Assembly: GCF_010669145.1 (NCBI RefSeq)
Contig: NZ_CP048632.1
Span: forward strand, 1,922,001 to 1,986,000
Reading direction: 5' to 3'
Length of the DNA stretch: 64,000 nt
DNA from: Rhizobium oryzihabitans
GTDB taxonomy: Bacteria > Pseudomonadota > Alphaproteobacteria > Rhizobiales > Rhizobiaceae
Below are positions 34,897 to 44,414 of the stretch, one piece after another. The first letter of the stretch is position 1; each line of letters begins with the position of its first letter. The notes beneath the pieces were generated by a model. The model was not told where the DNA came from. It made no database searches and saw nothing but the letters and a program-made list of their open reading frames with translations. The position numbers were made by a program, and so were the translations under genes.

Positions 34897-35848
34897 CTTT
34901 TCCTGCCTTGCCGGTATTTTTAACAGCGGCTTCGGGGTTCACAGCATTCATCAGATAGTCGGTCGCCATGATAAAGCGTCGCAGATCACTACCCATCCGC
35001 ACGCGCCCGATCAACCGGGCAACCGGTAAAAAACGCCCCAGAATGCCGGTCAGACGGCACAATTCTTCCAGCGCCCGTGGCGGAGCGTTTTCGCGCCAGC
35101 GGGCAAAGGCCGCATCGCAGGTTTTCGGCGCATCGCAGGCCCGGGTCGCGACCTGTAAAAACAGCAGCCAGACATCGCGCGCCTGCGCCGTCTCAAGCGG
35201 CATGACCTCCTGCGGGCGCTCCTCGAAATCCATGAAGCCTATGCGCCCATCCTGGATAAAGAAGTCGCGCACATGCGGCCGTCCGTGGCAAAGGCCCGCC
35301 GCATGCAACTCGCCGAGCGCTTCGGCGGATTTCACCAGCAAGGCGTCATGCTCCACGGGTGTTGCGACCTTCATCGCGTCCATGCGCTCCATCACGGTCG
35401 GGCCGACATCTCCCAGCACGACCGCCGTCAGCGAGGAATAGATGACGGGAGGCACAAGGAAACCCCGCGCCTTGAAGACGTGAAGCGTTTCAAGTTCGCG
35501 GCGCATCAGGCCTGCGCCGTCAAGCGGCGGAGAAGGTCGCATGAAGGTATAGGGCAGCAGTTTGGCGAGAAATGTCTGCAGCTTTATCCACCAGGACGGC
35601 GTTTCCGTGCCCTGACGCTTGATCCAGACGGTCGTTGTGGAAAGCTCGAGTTTCTGCACCCGTCGCTCGCTCTTGAGCAGAGCCTGCATCAGGGCCGCGA
35701 TATCGCCATCTTCAAGATGAACGTGGAAACCCTTCACTTTTTCCGCCTCGCTTGCGGCAACCACCATTTTTACCCCAGGAATTTGCCGGCCGAAACCCGG
35801 CCAGATGCTCCACCCTTTTTCTTTGATCTGTATGCGCGGTGCTTGCAC
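34889..35848 (-). CDS. Kinase-like (lipopolysaccharide/APH-type fold) protein
   Basis: The 319-residue product starts at GTG (GGCAGGG upstream). A protein-kinase-like core is suggested by [21 protein letters not shown] (about 185-205, where a catalytic loop HxDxxxxN would lie) and RIGFMDFEE (about 209-217, a DFG-like position). The catalytic aspartate of the loop is replaced (HGRPHVRD), so activity is uncertain or follows the Kdo-kinase variant pattern. In rhizobia this position before pheS is commonly occupied by such a protein. It could phosphorylate lipid A-core sugars; that is inference only. Confidence 0.65.
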   Translation of the reverse strand: MQAPRIQIKEKGWSIWPGFGRQIPGVKMVVAASEAEKVKGFHVHLEDGDIAALMQALLKSERRVQKLELSTTTVWIKRQGTETPSWWIKLQTFLAKLLPYTFMRPSPPLDGAGLMRRELETLHVFKARGFLVPPVIYSSLTAVVLGDVGPTVMERMDAMKVATPVEHDALLVKSAEALGELHAAGLCHGRPHVRDFFIQDGRIGFMDFEERPQEVMPLETAQARDVWLLFLQVATRACDAPKTCDAAFARWRENAPPRALEELCRLTGILGRFLPVARLIGRVRMGSDLRRFIMATDYLMNAVNPEAAVKNTGKAGKDD

Positions 35849-35878
35849 GCCCTGCCGGAACTGCCGTGGATTCCAAAA

Positions 35879-35913
35879 ATAAAAAACCCGCGCCGGAGAA
35901 CCGGCGCGGGTTT
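35879..35913 (-). terminator. Terminator of infC-rpmI-rplT
   Basis: On the minus strand AAACCCGCGCCGG/CCGGCGCGGGTTT forms a 13-bp stem around TTCT, followed by a T run. It ends the ribosomal transcript 31 bp after rplT. Confidence 0.93.
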
Positions 35914-35943
35914 CAAATGAACAACAGATTGTCCGCGCCGTAA

Positions 35944-36348
35944 TTACTTTACAGCGGTTTCAAACTCGTTGGCCGTACCAGCATCCTTGAGGTACTCAAG
36001 CGCCTTCTTCGCTGCTTCAACGAGCGCGCCGAATGCTGCCGGCTCATGGATAGCCATGTCGGACAGAACCTTGCGGTCGACTTCGATGCCAGCCTTGTTC
36101 AGGCCATCGATGAAGCGGCCGTAGGTCAGGCCGAATTCGCGAACAGCAGCGTTGATACGCTGGATCCACAGAGCGCGGAAGTTGCGCTTGTTGACCTTGC
36201 GGTCGCGGTAAGCGTACTGCTTGGAACGATCCACGGCAGCCTTTGCTGCGCGGATGGTGTTCTTGCGGCGGCCGTAGAAGCCCTTGGCTGCCTTGAGTGT
36301 CTTGGTGTGCTTGGCGCGGGAAGTTACGCCACGTTTTACGCGTGCCAT
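35944..36348 (-). CDS. rplT: Large ribosomal subunit protein bL20
   Basis: A 134-residue bL20: [38 protein letters not shown] is the canonical basic N-terminus that threads into 23S rRNA. It is required for early 50S assembly and in enterobacteria also represses its own message. It is downstream of rpmI with a 40-bp gap. The C-terminus is about 15 residues longer than in E. coli, common in alphaproteobacteria. Confidence 0.98.
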   Translation of the reverse strand: MARVKRGVTSRAKHTKTLKAAKGFYGRRKNTIRAAKAAVDRSKQYAYRDRKVNKRNFRALWIQRINAAVREFGLTYGRFIDGLNKAGIEVDRKVLSDMAIHEPAAFGALVEAAKKALEYLKDAGTANEFETAVK

Positions 36349-36388
36349 GTCATGATCTCCTTAAAGTGTCCAAAAGTGCGGAAAAGTC

Positions 36389-36592
36389 TCAGAGACCGTT
36401 CGGCAGGTAGTTCTTGACGACCTTCTTGCCGTCAGCTTCGGCGAGAACCATGGTTCCACGCGCGTCGCGAATGAACTTGTTGGTACGCTTGATCATGCCG
36501 TGGCGCTTACCGGCGGCGGCTGCAACAACCTTGCCGGTAGCGGTGATCTTGAACCGCTTCTTTGCAGCGGACTTCGTCTTCATCTTGGGCAT
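36389..36592 (-). CDS. rpmI: Large ribosomal subunit protein bL35
   Basis: A 67-residue bL35 starting [20 protein letters not shown] and ending with the conserved NYLPNGL-type tail. Order infC-rpmI-rplT is conserved across bacteria. It is separated from infC by 190 bp containing an intrinsic terminator, so rpmI-rplT may have an additional promoter there. Confidence 0.98.
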   Translation of the reverse strand: MPKMKTKSAAKKRFKITATGKVVAAAAGKRHGMIKRTNKFIRDARGTMVLAEADGKKVVKNYLPNGL

Positions 36593-36711
36593 TTTGCTAC
36601 TCCGTTTTTTGTATCGAAACAGGCAGACGAGGCCTATTTCAAGCTATTCAGGAACGGCCTCGGCATGCCCTGCCGGACCGTTCGGACGCGCGCTTATAAC
36701 CGCAGTCGGCT

Positions 36712-36745
36712 AAAAGCGCAACGGGGAATGAGAATTTCCCCTTGC
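36712..36745 (-). terminator. Terminator/attenuator between infC and rpmI
   Basis: On the minus strand GCAAGGGGAA and TTCCCCGTTGC pair with one bulged base around a 7-base loop, followed by GCTTTT. It would reduce read-through from infC into rpmI-rplT. Confidence 0.65.
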
Positions 36746-36783
36746 GGTGGGATACGCGCCAGTGATGTGAACGCGTAAAAAGA

Positions 36784-37320
36784 TTATTTCGGGGCGAGAA
36801 CCATCATCATCTGACGGCCTTCCAGCTTCGGCTCGGCTTCAACCTTGGCAATTGCCTGGGTGTCTTCCTTCACCTGAAGGAGAAGCTTCATGCCAAGTTC
36901 CTGGTGAGCCATTTCGCGGCCACGGAACTTCAGCGTTACCTTCACCTTGTCGCCTTCGTCAAAGAACCGGTTCATCGCCTTCATCTTCACGTCATAGTCA
37001 TGCGTGTCGATGTTGGGGCGCATCTTGATTTCCTTGACCTCAACGATCTTCTGTTTCTTGCGCGCCTCGGCCGCCTTCTTCTGGGTCGAGTATTTCAGCT
37101 TGCCGAGATCGAGGATCTTGCATACCGGCGGTTCAGCGTTCGGCGAAATCTCAACGAGATCGAGACCAGCCTCCTCCGCCATCTTCAAAGCCTGATCCGT
37201 CGGCATGCTACCGAGGTTCTGGCCTTCTTCATCAATAAGCTGAACTCTGGGAACCCGAATTTCCCGGTTGGAGCGCGGCCCCTCCTTGACGGGGGCATCG
37301 GCTTTGAAAGGTCTGCGAAT
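36784..37320 (-). CDS. infC: Translation initiation factor IF-3, AUU start codon
   Basis: The frame extends upstream of the first ATG (37206) to ATT at 37318-37320, giving a normal 178-residue IF-3 beginning (f)[18 protein letters not shown] lies nine bases before the ATT. The N-terminal domain contains [19 protein letters not shown], which an ATG start would delete although it is conserved and required. IF-3 discriminates against non-canonical start codons, and in E. coli an AUU start lets it repress its own synthesis; the same loop is expected here. The C-terminal domain ([19 protein letters not shown]) is intact. Confidence 0.95.
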   Translation of the reverse strand: MRRPFKADAPVKEGPRSNREIRVPRVQLIDEEGQNLGSMPTDQALKMAEEAGLDLVEISPNAEPPVCKILDLGKLKYSTQKKAAEARKKQKIVEVKEIKMRPNIDTHDYDVKMKAMNRFFDEGDKVKVTLKFRGREMAHQELGMKLLLQVKEDTQAIAKVEAEPKLEGRQMMMVLAPK

Positions 37321-37507
37321 GGTCGTATTCTCCTGATCTGTTTCTGGATCACGTCAGCAAAAAACAGCTTGTTTGGTACAAGCGGCGGAAATGTCGTTAT
37401 TGCCGTGGCGAAGTCAATAGCATATCTGCCCGAAAAGATCACCTGTTGCCACGGTTTTTGCAAATACGCCGCCGATATTGCACGAAAATCAGGAGAATTG
37501 CATATAC

Positions 37508-38296
37508 ATGACCGAACAAGCCGCTGAATTCCTGCACGTAGGGGCGGGCGACGATGCCCGCAACATCGCCTTTCTCCAACGCCCGGCGGCTTCGGGCGGG
37601 AACACGCCCATGCTGGTCTGGCTGGGCGGCTATCGTTCCGACATGACCGGAACCAAGGCGGTGGAACTCGATCGCTTTGCGGCGGAAAACGGCCTTGCCT
37701 GCCTGCGGCTCGATTATTCCGGCCACGGCGCTTCCGGCGGTGACTTCAGGAAGGGCACCATCTCAAGATGGCTGGAAGAAGCAATTGCTGTGGTGCGGGC
37801 GAAGGCGCCATCGCACGTCATTCTCATCGGCTCTTCGATGGGCGGCTGGATTGCGCTGCGCATGGTCGAGGAGTTGCGCAAGATGGGTGGCGCGCCCTCC
37901 GTCGCAGGGCTGGTCCTCATTGCGCCCGCGCCCGATTTCACTGCAGAACTGATAGAGCCGAGCCTGAGCGATGCTGAAAAGGCGTCGCTGGAGGAAAAGG
38001 GCTACTTCGAGGAACATTCGGAATACAGCCCCGAGCCCAACATCTTCACGCGCGCGCTGATGGAAGACGGAAAAAAGAACCGCGTTCTGACGGGCATCAT
38101 CACCACCGGATGCCCCGTTCACATCCTCCAGGGCATGCGCGATCCGGATGTGCCCTATCAGCATGCGCTGAAGCTCATGGAACATCTTCCCGCCGATGAT
38201 GTCGTCCTGACGCTGATCCGCGATGGCGACCACCGGCTTTCCCGGCCGCAGGATATCGACAGGATGCTGGCCGCGGTCAAAGCCCTTGCAATATAG
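37508..38296 (+). CDS. Alpha/beta hydrolase
   Basis: From the ATG at 37508 the protein has 262 residues. The triad can be placed: Ser in LIGSSMGGWIALR (about 105), Asp in HILQGMRDPDVPY (about 211) and His in IRDGDHRLSRPQD (about 244). The oxyanion region is LVWLGGYRSDMTGT. It resembles small cytosolic esterases/palmitoyl-thioesterase-like hydrolases; the substrate is unknown. It is divergent from infC across 187 bp. The AGGAG upstream is 12 bases from the ATG, rather far. Confidence 0.85.
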   Translation: MTEQAAEFLHVGAGDDARNIAFLQRPAASGGNTPMLVWLGGYRSDMTGTKAVELDRFAAENGLACLRLDYSGHGASGGDFRKGTISRWLEEAIAVVRAKAPSHVILIGSSMGGWIALRMVEELRKMGGAPSVAGLVLIAPAPDFTAELIEPSLSDAEKASLEEKGYFEEHSEYSPEPNIFTRALMEDGKKNRVLTGIITTGCPVHILQGMRDPDVPYQHALKLMEHLPADDVVLTLIRDGDHRLSRPQDIDRMLAAVKALAI

Positions 38297-38380
38297 GCAT
38301 TTGCGCAACGCTCTTAACCATATTCAACGAGTCTTGCGCATCGCCGATTGCTAATGATTGACTCAAGCCCCCCATCCCTC

Positions 38381-38395
38381 TTAACTTTTCGTTAA
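38381..38395. promoter_or_regulatory. CtrA-like site TTAA-N7-TTAA
   Basis: TTAACTTTTCGTTAA lies 21 bp upstream of the transglutaminase-like gene and matches the full CtrA pattern apart from the final C. It is also a small inverted repeat (CTTAAC/GTTAAG), so another dyad-binding factor is possible. Confidence 0.4.
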
Positions 38396-38415
38396 GAATT
38401 TAAGGGACGGGTTTC

Positions 38416-39030
38416 ATGATGAACGCACCGCTGGCGCGTGCGCTGCTGTCTGCAGTTGCCGCCGGGCTAATTACTGCTGCTTCCGCCATGGCGGAAACCA
38501 AGGGAAGCCCTTCCATGGTGACGGGCGGAATTACATCCCAGCCGATCGGCCATTATGAGTTCTGTCAGAAATATGCGGACGAGTGCAACATTCGTAGCAA
38601 GATGACGCCGCCGCCGCGCGTTACCGACTATGGCTGGGGTGTGGTTCGCGAGATCAACACCTCCGTCAACACCACCGTCGTCGCCATGACCGACCAGGAA
38701 ATCTACGGCAAGGACGAAGTGTGGGAATATCCGACGACCGCAGGCGACTGCGAAGATTTCGTGCTGCTGAAGCGCAAGAAGCTGATCGAGCGCGGTTTCT
38801 CCGTTGCCGACCTCTTGATCACCGTCGTGCGCAAGCCGGACGGTGAAGGCCATGCCGTGCTGACGCTCCGCACGACCGATGGCGATTACATTCTCGACAA
38901 CCTCACCGACGATGTGAAGCTCTGGACCGACACCAACTACACCTATCTGAAGCGGCAGGCGTCCTTCAATACGGGCCGCTGGGTCTCCATCGAGGATGGC
39001 CGCGACATTCTGGTTGGCGCGTTGCGCTGA
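38416..39030 (+). CDS. Exported transglutaminase-like cysteine peptidase (BTLCP / DUF920)
   Basis: The 204-residue protein has a signal peptide (about 1-26, ending ASAMAE) and the BTLCP catalytic residues Cys in TTAGDCEDFVLLKR (about 114), His in GEGHAVLTLRT (about 155) and Asp in YILDNLTDDV (about 169). Members act in the periplasm; the LapG branch cleaves adhesins to release biofilms, but no LapD/LapA partner is visible here. AAGGGACGGG lies close upstream of the start. A CtrA-like site is nearby. Confidence 0.88.
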   Translation: MMNAPLARALLSAVAAGLITAASAMAETKGSPSMVTGGITSQPIGHYEFCQKYADECNIRSKMTPPPRVTDYGWGVVREINTSVNTTVVAMTDQEIYGKDEVWEYPTTAGDCEDFVLLKRKKLIERGFSVADLLITVVRKPDGEGHAVLTLRTTDGDYILDNLTDDVKLWTDTNYTYLKRQASFNTGRWVSIEDGRDILVGALR

Positions 39031-39047
39031 TCGGCTGGAAAACCTCG

Positions 39048-39128
39048 CCTCCGTCATCCTCGGGCTTGACCCGAGGACCCACAATTTCAGTGGCTTATGG
39101 ATTCTCGGGTCAAGCTCCAGAATGACGT
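39048..39128. repeat. Intergenic palindromic repeat (rhizobial REP-like)
   Basis: Two inverted arms, GTCATCCTCGGGCTTGACCC near 39052-39071 and GGGTCAAGCTCCAGAATGAC near 39107-39126, flank a short spacer, and the first arm contains its own CCTCGGG/CCCGAGG hairpin. This sequence type is dispersed between genes in rhizobia. The remaining bases to 39,192 show nothing else. Confidence 0.65.
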
Positions 39129-39192
39129 CGCGTTTTAGGCAAGGCTGTGATCCGACAAGCCTCGGTCATTATTCTCTTAGCCTTTCCAGCTC

Positions 39193-40176
39193 TCACCCGT
39201 TGCCGATGATGATGCCGGCGGCGAGCACCAGCGAGCCGCCAAGCACCACCTGAAACACTGCCCGCAGAAACGGCGTTTCCATGAAACGGTTCTGAATGAA
39301 GGCGATGGCCCAGAGTTCCACGAAGACGACGATGGCGGCAATCGCCGTAGCCGTCCAGAAATGCGGAATGAGATAGGGAAGCGCATGGCCAAGGCCGCCG
39401 ACGGCCGTCATGATGCCCGAGGCGAAACCGCGCTTTACCGGAGAGCCACGGCCGGAAAGCTTGCCATCGTCATGGGCAGCCTCGGTGAAACCCATGGAAA
39501 TACCCGCACCGACGGAGGCGGAGAGGCCGATCAGAAAGGTCTGCCAGGTATCCTGCGTGGCAAAGGCGGCGGCAAAGATTGGCGCCAGTGTGGAGACCGA
39601 GCCATCCATCAACCCCGCAAGGCCCGGCTGCACATAGGTCAGAAGAAATTGCCGTTTTGCGGTTTCCGCCTCTTCGGTCTTGCCGTTTTCGTCGAGATGT
39701 TTCTCTTCCAGCATCTGCGCGATGTCTTCGTGGCCACGCTCGGCCTCAGCCAGATCGCCCAGCAGCTTGCGCGTTGAAGCATCGCTGGTGCGCTTCACCG
39801 CCTCATCATAGAAACGGATCGCCTGGGCTTCCATCAATTCGGCCTGTGCGCGAATTTTCTCGAGCGACAGGTTCTTTACGAGCCAGTCCGGCGTGCGCTC
39901 GTAAAATCCGCGCACATGCTCGCGCCGGATCAGCGGGATCGTTTCTCCGAAGCGGCGGCGATGCATGTCGATCAGCACGTTACGATGCTGCTGCTCAACC
40001 TCGGCCATGTCGTCGAAGACCCTTGCGGATTGCGGAAATTGCGCACGCAAATGATCGGCATAGGAGCGGTAAATGCGGGAATCATCCTCTTCGGATGAAA
40101 TGGCGAGCGCCAGGATTTCCTGTTCACCAAGGGAGGAAAAAGGACGTTTGGACAGGGAAAAAAGACTGCGGAACAT
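39193..40176 (-). CDS. mbfA: Membrane-bound ferritin / iron exporter MbfA
   Basis: This 327-residue fusion has an N-terminal rubrerythrin/ferritin-like four-helix domain (about 1-165) with iron-ligand motifs SEEDDSRIY, AEVEQQHRN, MEAQAIRFYDE and AEAERGHED, and a C-terminal VIT1/CCC1 membrane domain (about 170-327: YVQPGLAGLMDGSVSTLAPIFAAAF). MbfA exports iron from the cytosol and protects against iron and peroxide stress in Agrobacterium and Bradyrhizobium, where it is repressed by Irr at low iron. Two ICE-like boxes precede it at 40189-40205 and 40235-40251. Confidence 0.93.
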   Translation of the reverse strand: MFRSLFSLSKRPFSSLGEQEILALAISSEEDDSRIYRSYADHLRAQFPQSARVFDDMAEVEQQHRNVLIDMHRRRFGETIPLIRREHVRGFYERTPDWLVKNLSLEKIRAQAELMEAQAIRFYDEAVKRTSDASTRKLLGDLAEAERGHEDIAQMLEEKHLDENGKTEEAETAKRQFLLTYVQPGLAGLMDGSVSTLAPIFAAAFATQDTWQTFLIGLSASVGAGISMGFTEAAHDDGKLSGRGSPVKRGFASGIMTAVGGLGHALPYLIPHFWTATAIAAIVVFVELWAIAFIQNRFMETPFLRAVFQVVLGGSLVLAAGIIIGNG

Positions 40177-40188
40177 GACTGAAACCTT

Positions 40189-40251
40189 TTTAGAATAATT
40201 CTAAATACATCTGGATCGCGTCACGATCAAGCTTTTTAGAATAATTCTAAT
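40189..40251. promoter_or_regulatory. Two ICE-like Irr boxes between mbfA and truncated haemoglobin
   Basis: TTTAGAATAATTCTAAA (40189-40205) is a perfect 7-3-7 inverted repeat; TTTAGAATAATTCTAAT (40235-40251) differs by one base. Both match the iron control element bound by Irr upstream of mbfA. Centres are 46 bp apart, and the second box is nearer the divergent globin gene. Confidence 0.85.
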
Positions 40252-40314
40252 GGGCCAAAGGGTCGCATTGCGGATGGCGGTAGAGCGACGTAAATTCACT
40301 GAAAAGGAAGCACG

Positions 40315-40788
40315 ATGCAGGACCCAATCACGGCAAGAGCCGCACACAATGCGGAAATTCGAGACAGGGCGGAAAAGGCCATGGCGGAGATCGGCGTCGA
40401 TGCCGGTTTCATCGACCTGCTGGTGGAGACATTTTACGGCCGCGTTCTCAACCATCCCGCACTCGGCCCTGTCTTCGACGCACGGCTTGCCGGACGCTGG
40501 CCAGAGCATATGGCCAGAATGAAACAGTTCTGGAGTGGCGTCGCCTTCAAGAACGGCAGTTATGGCGGCAAACCGGTGCAGGCGCATCTTGGCGTACATG
40601 GCATGTCGGCCGAGCTTTTCCCGCAATGGCTCACGTTATTCTCCGCTACGCTTGACGATATCGCGCCGAGCCGACAGGCCCATGACTGGTTCATGGAAAC
40701 GGCGCAACGCATCGCCAGAAGCCTGACGCTTTCGCTGTTTTACAATCCGGCGATGGACGACCCGGCGTTAAAGCGCAGCCATCCGTAG
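40315..40788 (+). CDS. Group III truncated haemoglobin
   Basis: The 157-residue protein has the group III pattern VFDARLAGRWPEHMARMKQFWSGVAFKNGSYGGKPVQAHLGV, with the proximal histidine in VQAHLGV (about 84) and the conserved tryptophan in QFWSG. Such globins bind O2 or NO and are poorly understood; a role in NO or peroxide detoxification is plausible. It is divergent from mbfA and shares the ICE-like boxes, which suggests it belongs to the Irr regulon. GGAAG precedes the ATG. Confidence 0.9.
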   Translation: MQDPITARAAHNAEIRDRAEKAMAEIGVDAGFIDLLVETFYGRVLNHPALGPVFDARLAGRWPEHMARMKQFWSGVAFKNGSYGGKPVQAHLGVHGMSAELFPQWLTLFSATLDDIAPSRQAHDWFMETAQRIARSLTLSLFYNPAMDDPALKRSHP

Positions 40789-40949
40789 GACGCCTGGACA
40801 GTGGCCACAAGAGGGACGTGATCGCGTGCCAAAGCAGCAACCAAAAAGTGTTGCAGGAGACCGCGCAGGTTTCGAACATTCCCTCTTGATGGCCGCAAGG
40901 ATAAATGTTTAGTAGCCAGCGGGAGGCGTACCGTGCGGTTCGCCTGTAA

Positions 40950-42080
<1,131 letters not shown>

Positions 42081-42086
42081 TCCTCA

Positions 42087-43187
42087 TCATTTCCCGACCA
42101 TCTTCAGACGGTCATCCGGCACCTGCCGGGTGGCCGTTTTGTTTGGCGAAACCAGTTTCCACACCTGCCGTTCACGCCAGTCCACCGGGCTCATGCCGGT
42201 GACACGGCGAAATTCCCGGTTGAAGTTGGACTTGGTCTGGAAACCGGAGGAGAACATGATCGCGGTTACCGATTGCTCCGTCTCCTCCAGCAGGCGGCAG
42301 GCTTCGCGGATACGGAGCTGGTTGACATATTGCGAGACGTTCACGCCAAGCACGCGATTGATCGCGCCGGAAATCTGGCGGCTCGGTAAGCCCAGACGCC
42401 TCGCAAGCCGCGACAGGTTGAGGTTCTCGTCGCGATAAAGCGTCTGCGTCTCCATCACGCGATCGAGCCTTTCGATGACGTCCCGGTCCTGCTCCGAGGG
42501 CTTCGCCGGCGGCGGCAATTCCGCAGCCGGCTCCACAGCCATTTGCGGCGCTTTGCTTTTGCCGGCGAGAGCCGCCATGAGACCGATCAACAGCAGCCCG
42601 AGAAGGTTGGCATTGCTGACGAGTGCCCCGACATTTTCCCCATGCGCCCATGCAAAATCCAAAAACACCAGAAGATCGAACAGCGAGGAAACACAAAGAG
42701 CGATGGCGGCGATGATGAGCGCCCTGTGCGCCGAGGCGACGCTGGCGAACTGCGCCTCGTCCAGCTCATCCGGTCCTTTTCTTGCCAAAAGAAGCAGGGC
42801 AACGGCGTGTCCGACAAAAATGACGATCAGCGCAAGATCGATCGCAACCGGAAAGACCATTTCCAGAAAGACGATAAACAGGGGTGACAGGAAAAGGCTG
42901 GCAAGCATCGCTCTCCTGCTCTCCTCCCCCACCCCCATGAGCCCGCGAAAAGCGATGTAGACGAGTGGCGGCAGGCAGGCGGCCAAGACCGGCAGAACAT
43001 AACGCAGCGCGCTCACGCCATAACCCCAGCGCAGGCCGACAAGAACCGACTGCACGGCGCAAAGCGCGATCAGGGCCAGAAAGGCGCGGTTCGTCCGCAC
43101 ATCATCTCCGCTTCGAAAGAAGACGATGAACATGACCATCAGCAGAAGCGCCACGACGAAAGGCAGGGGAATGAAAAGCACGAACAA
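42087..43187 (-). CDS. Membrane-anchored AraC-family regulator (about seven helices)
   Basis: The first 205 residues form about seven hydrophobic helices, followed by a linker and a C-terminal AraC double helix-turn-helix (about 250-350: NLNLSRLARRLGLPSRQISGAINRVLG and SVTAIMFSSGFQTKSNFNREFRRVTGMSPVDWRE). A membrane sensor fused to an AraC output is uncommon but recurrent in rhizobia. It is divergent from the exported hydrolase gene; an inverted repeat at 43227-43258 between them is the likely binding site. The ligand is unknown and would be sensed at or in the membrane. Confidence 0.88.
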   Translation of the reverse strand: MFVLFIPLPFVVALLLMVMFIVFFRSGDDVRTNRAFLALIALCAVQSVLVGLRWGYGVSALRYVLPVLAACLPPLVYIAFRGLMGVGEESRRAMLASLFLSPLFIVFLEMVFPVAIDLALIVIFVGHAVALLLLARKGPDELDEAQFASVASAHRALIIAAIALCVSSLFDLLVFLDFAWAHGENVGALVSNANLLGLLLIGLMAALAGKSKAPQMAVEPAAELPPPAKPSEQDRDVIERLDRVMETQTLYRDENLNLSRLARRLGLPSRQISGAINRVLGVNVSQYVNQLRIREACRLLEETEQSVTAIMFSSGFQTKSNFNREFRRVTGMSPVDWRERQVWKLVSPNKTATRQVPDDRLKMVGK

Positions 43188-43226
43188 AGATCCCGGAACG
43201 ACGGTTTATTGCACTTTCATGGACCA

Positions 43227-43258
43227 GATCGCGTTTCGGTACGACCTGTAACGCGATC
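43227..43258. promoter_or_regulatory. Inverted repeat GATCGCGTT-N14-AACGCGATC
   Basis: Perfect 9-bp arms 23 bp apart centre to centre, in the 136-bp gap between the membrane AraC regulator and the divergent hydrolase gene. Candidate operator. Confidence 0.5.
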
Positions 43259-43323
43259 AAGGACGCATTTATCGCTTCAAAAGAGAAAACGGGAGCATCA
43301 TTTTGTCAAACGGAGAGGCTCTC

Positions 43324-44397
43324 ATGACACTGAAAAACACCCTTGCTGCACTTCTGATGTGTGCTGCTTTTTCCTTACCGGCATTTGCTGCGGAGGATGT
43401 CGGGTCTAGCACAATTCCGGTATTTTCTTCCGCGCGAAACACCAATCTCAATGTTACGATCTGGTATCCGGCCAAGGGAGGCGGTGTGACGGCGCTTTCC
43501 AGCGACGATCGTGTTTTTGAAGGGACGCCCGCCTTGAAGGATGCGGCCATTCGACCCGGCCGCCTGCCGCTCGTGCTTCTGTCGCATGGTTCGGGATCAA
43601 GCATGGCCGGCATGGCGTGGATCGCCGTGAAACTGGCCAGCGAAGGTTTCATCGTCGCCGGAACCAACCATCCCGGCACGACCAGCGGCTATTCCACACC
43701 CGAAGACACACCGAAAATCTGGGAACGGACGAACGATCTTTCGACGATCGCCACGGCGCTGACGACGGACAGCCGATGGAAGGAAGCGATCGAGAAAGAC
43801 AGGATCGGCGTTCTCGGCTTTTCGCTGGGCGGAAGTGCCGCTCTGGAAATTTCGGGCGCACGCGCCGATCTCGACGCCTATACCCGCTATTGCGAAGAGT
43901 ATTCCACAATGATGGATTGCCAATGGTTCGCCGGCGGCCGGGGCTATATCAAAAACGAGCCGGTCAGCGTGCCGAAGCTAGATTTGCGCAGCATCGACAA
44001 GGCGCGTTTCGAGCAGCAAAACCGCGATCCGCGCATTCGCTCCGCCGTGTTGATCGACCCAGGCCTGGCGCTGGCCTTCAAACCGGACAGCCTGAGAGAG
44101 ATCGATATTCCGCTGACCTTCATCAATCTCGGTAGCAAGGGCAAAATACCGCCGGCCGTGCTCGCGGACACGCTTGCAGCGCAGGTGCCCGCCGCAACCT
44201 ACCAACATGTGAACGAAGCCGATCACTTCAGCTTCCTGCCCCTTTGCAAACCGGATGCCGGCGCATTTCTCAAATCCGTCGGCGAGCGCGATCCGATCTG
44301 CGAACCGGCCGGGTCCCGCGACCGTGGGGATATTCATGCGCAGCTGGAGACGATGATCGTCGCCGCCTTCAACCGCACATTGAAGCCGGGACAATAA
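43324..44397 (+). CDS. Exported dienelactone-hydrolase-like alpha/beta hydrolase
   Basis: From the ATG at 43324 (GAGAGG upstream) the protein has 357 residues with a signal peptide MTLKNTLAALLMCAAFSLPAFAAE. The hydrolase core has the nucleophile elbow GVLGFSLGGSAALE (Ser about 164), preceded by VLLSHGSGSS; a late NEADHFSFLPLC supplies the histidine. Two cysteine pairs (YCEEYSTMMDC and PLC...PIC) may form disulfides, consistent with a periplasmic location. The substrate is unknown. It is probably controlled by the divergent membrane-AraC regulator. Confidence 0.85.
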   Translation: MTLKNTLAALLMCAAFSLPAFAAEDVGSSTIPVFSSARNTNLNVTIWYPAKGGGVTALSSDDRVFEGTPALKDAAIRPGRLPLVLLSHGSGSSMAGMAWIAVKLASEGFIVAGTNHPGTTSGYSTPEDTPKIWERTNDLSTIATALTTDSRWKEAIEKDRIGVLGFSLGGSAALEISGARADLDAYTRYCEEYSTMMDCQWFAGGRGYIKNEPVSVPKLDLRSIDKARFEQQNRDPRIRSAVLIDPGLALAFKPDSLREIDIPLTFINLGSKGKIPPAVLADTLAAQVPAATYQHVNEADHFSFLPLCKPDAGAFLKSVGERDPICEPAGSRDRGDIHAQLETMIVAAFNRTLKPGQ

Positions 44398-44414
44398 GAG
44401 GCAGCCTGAAGGGC

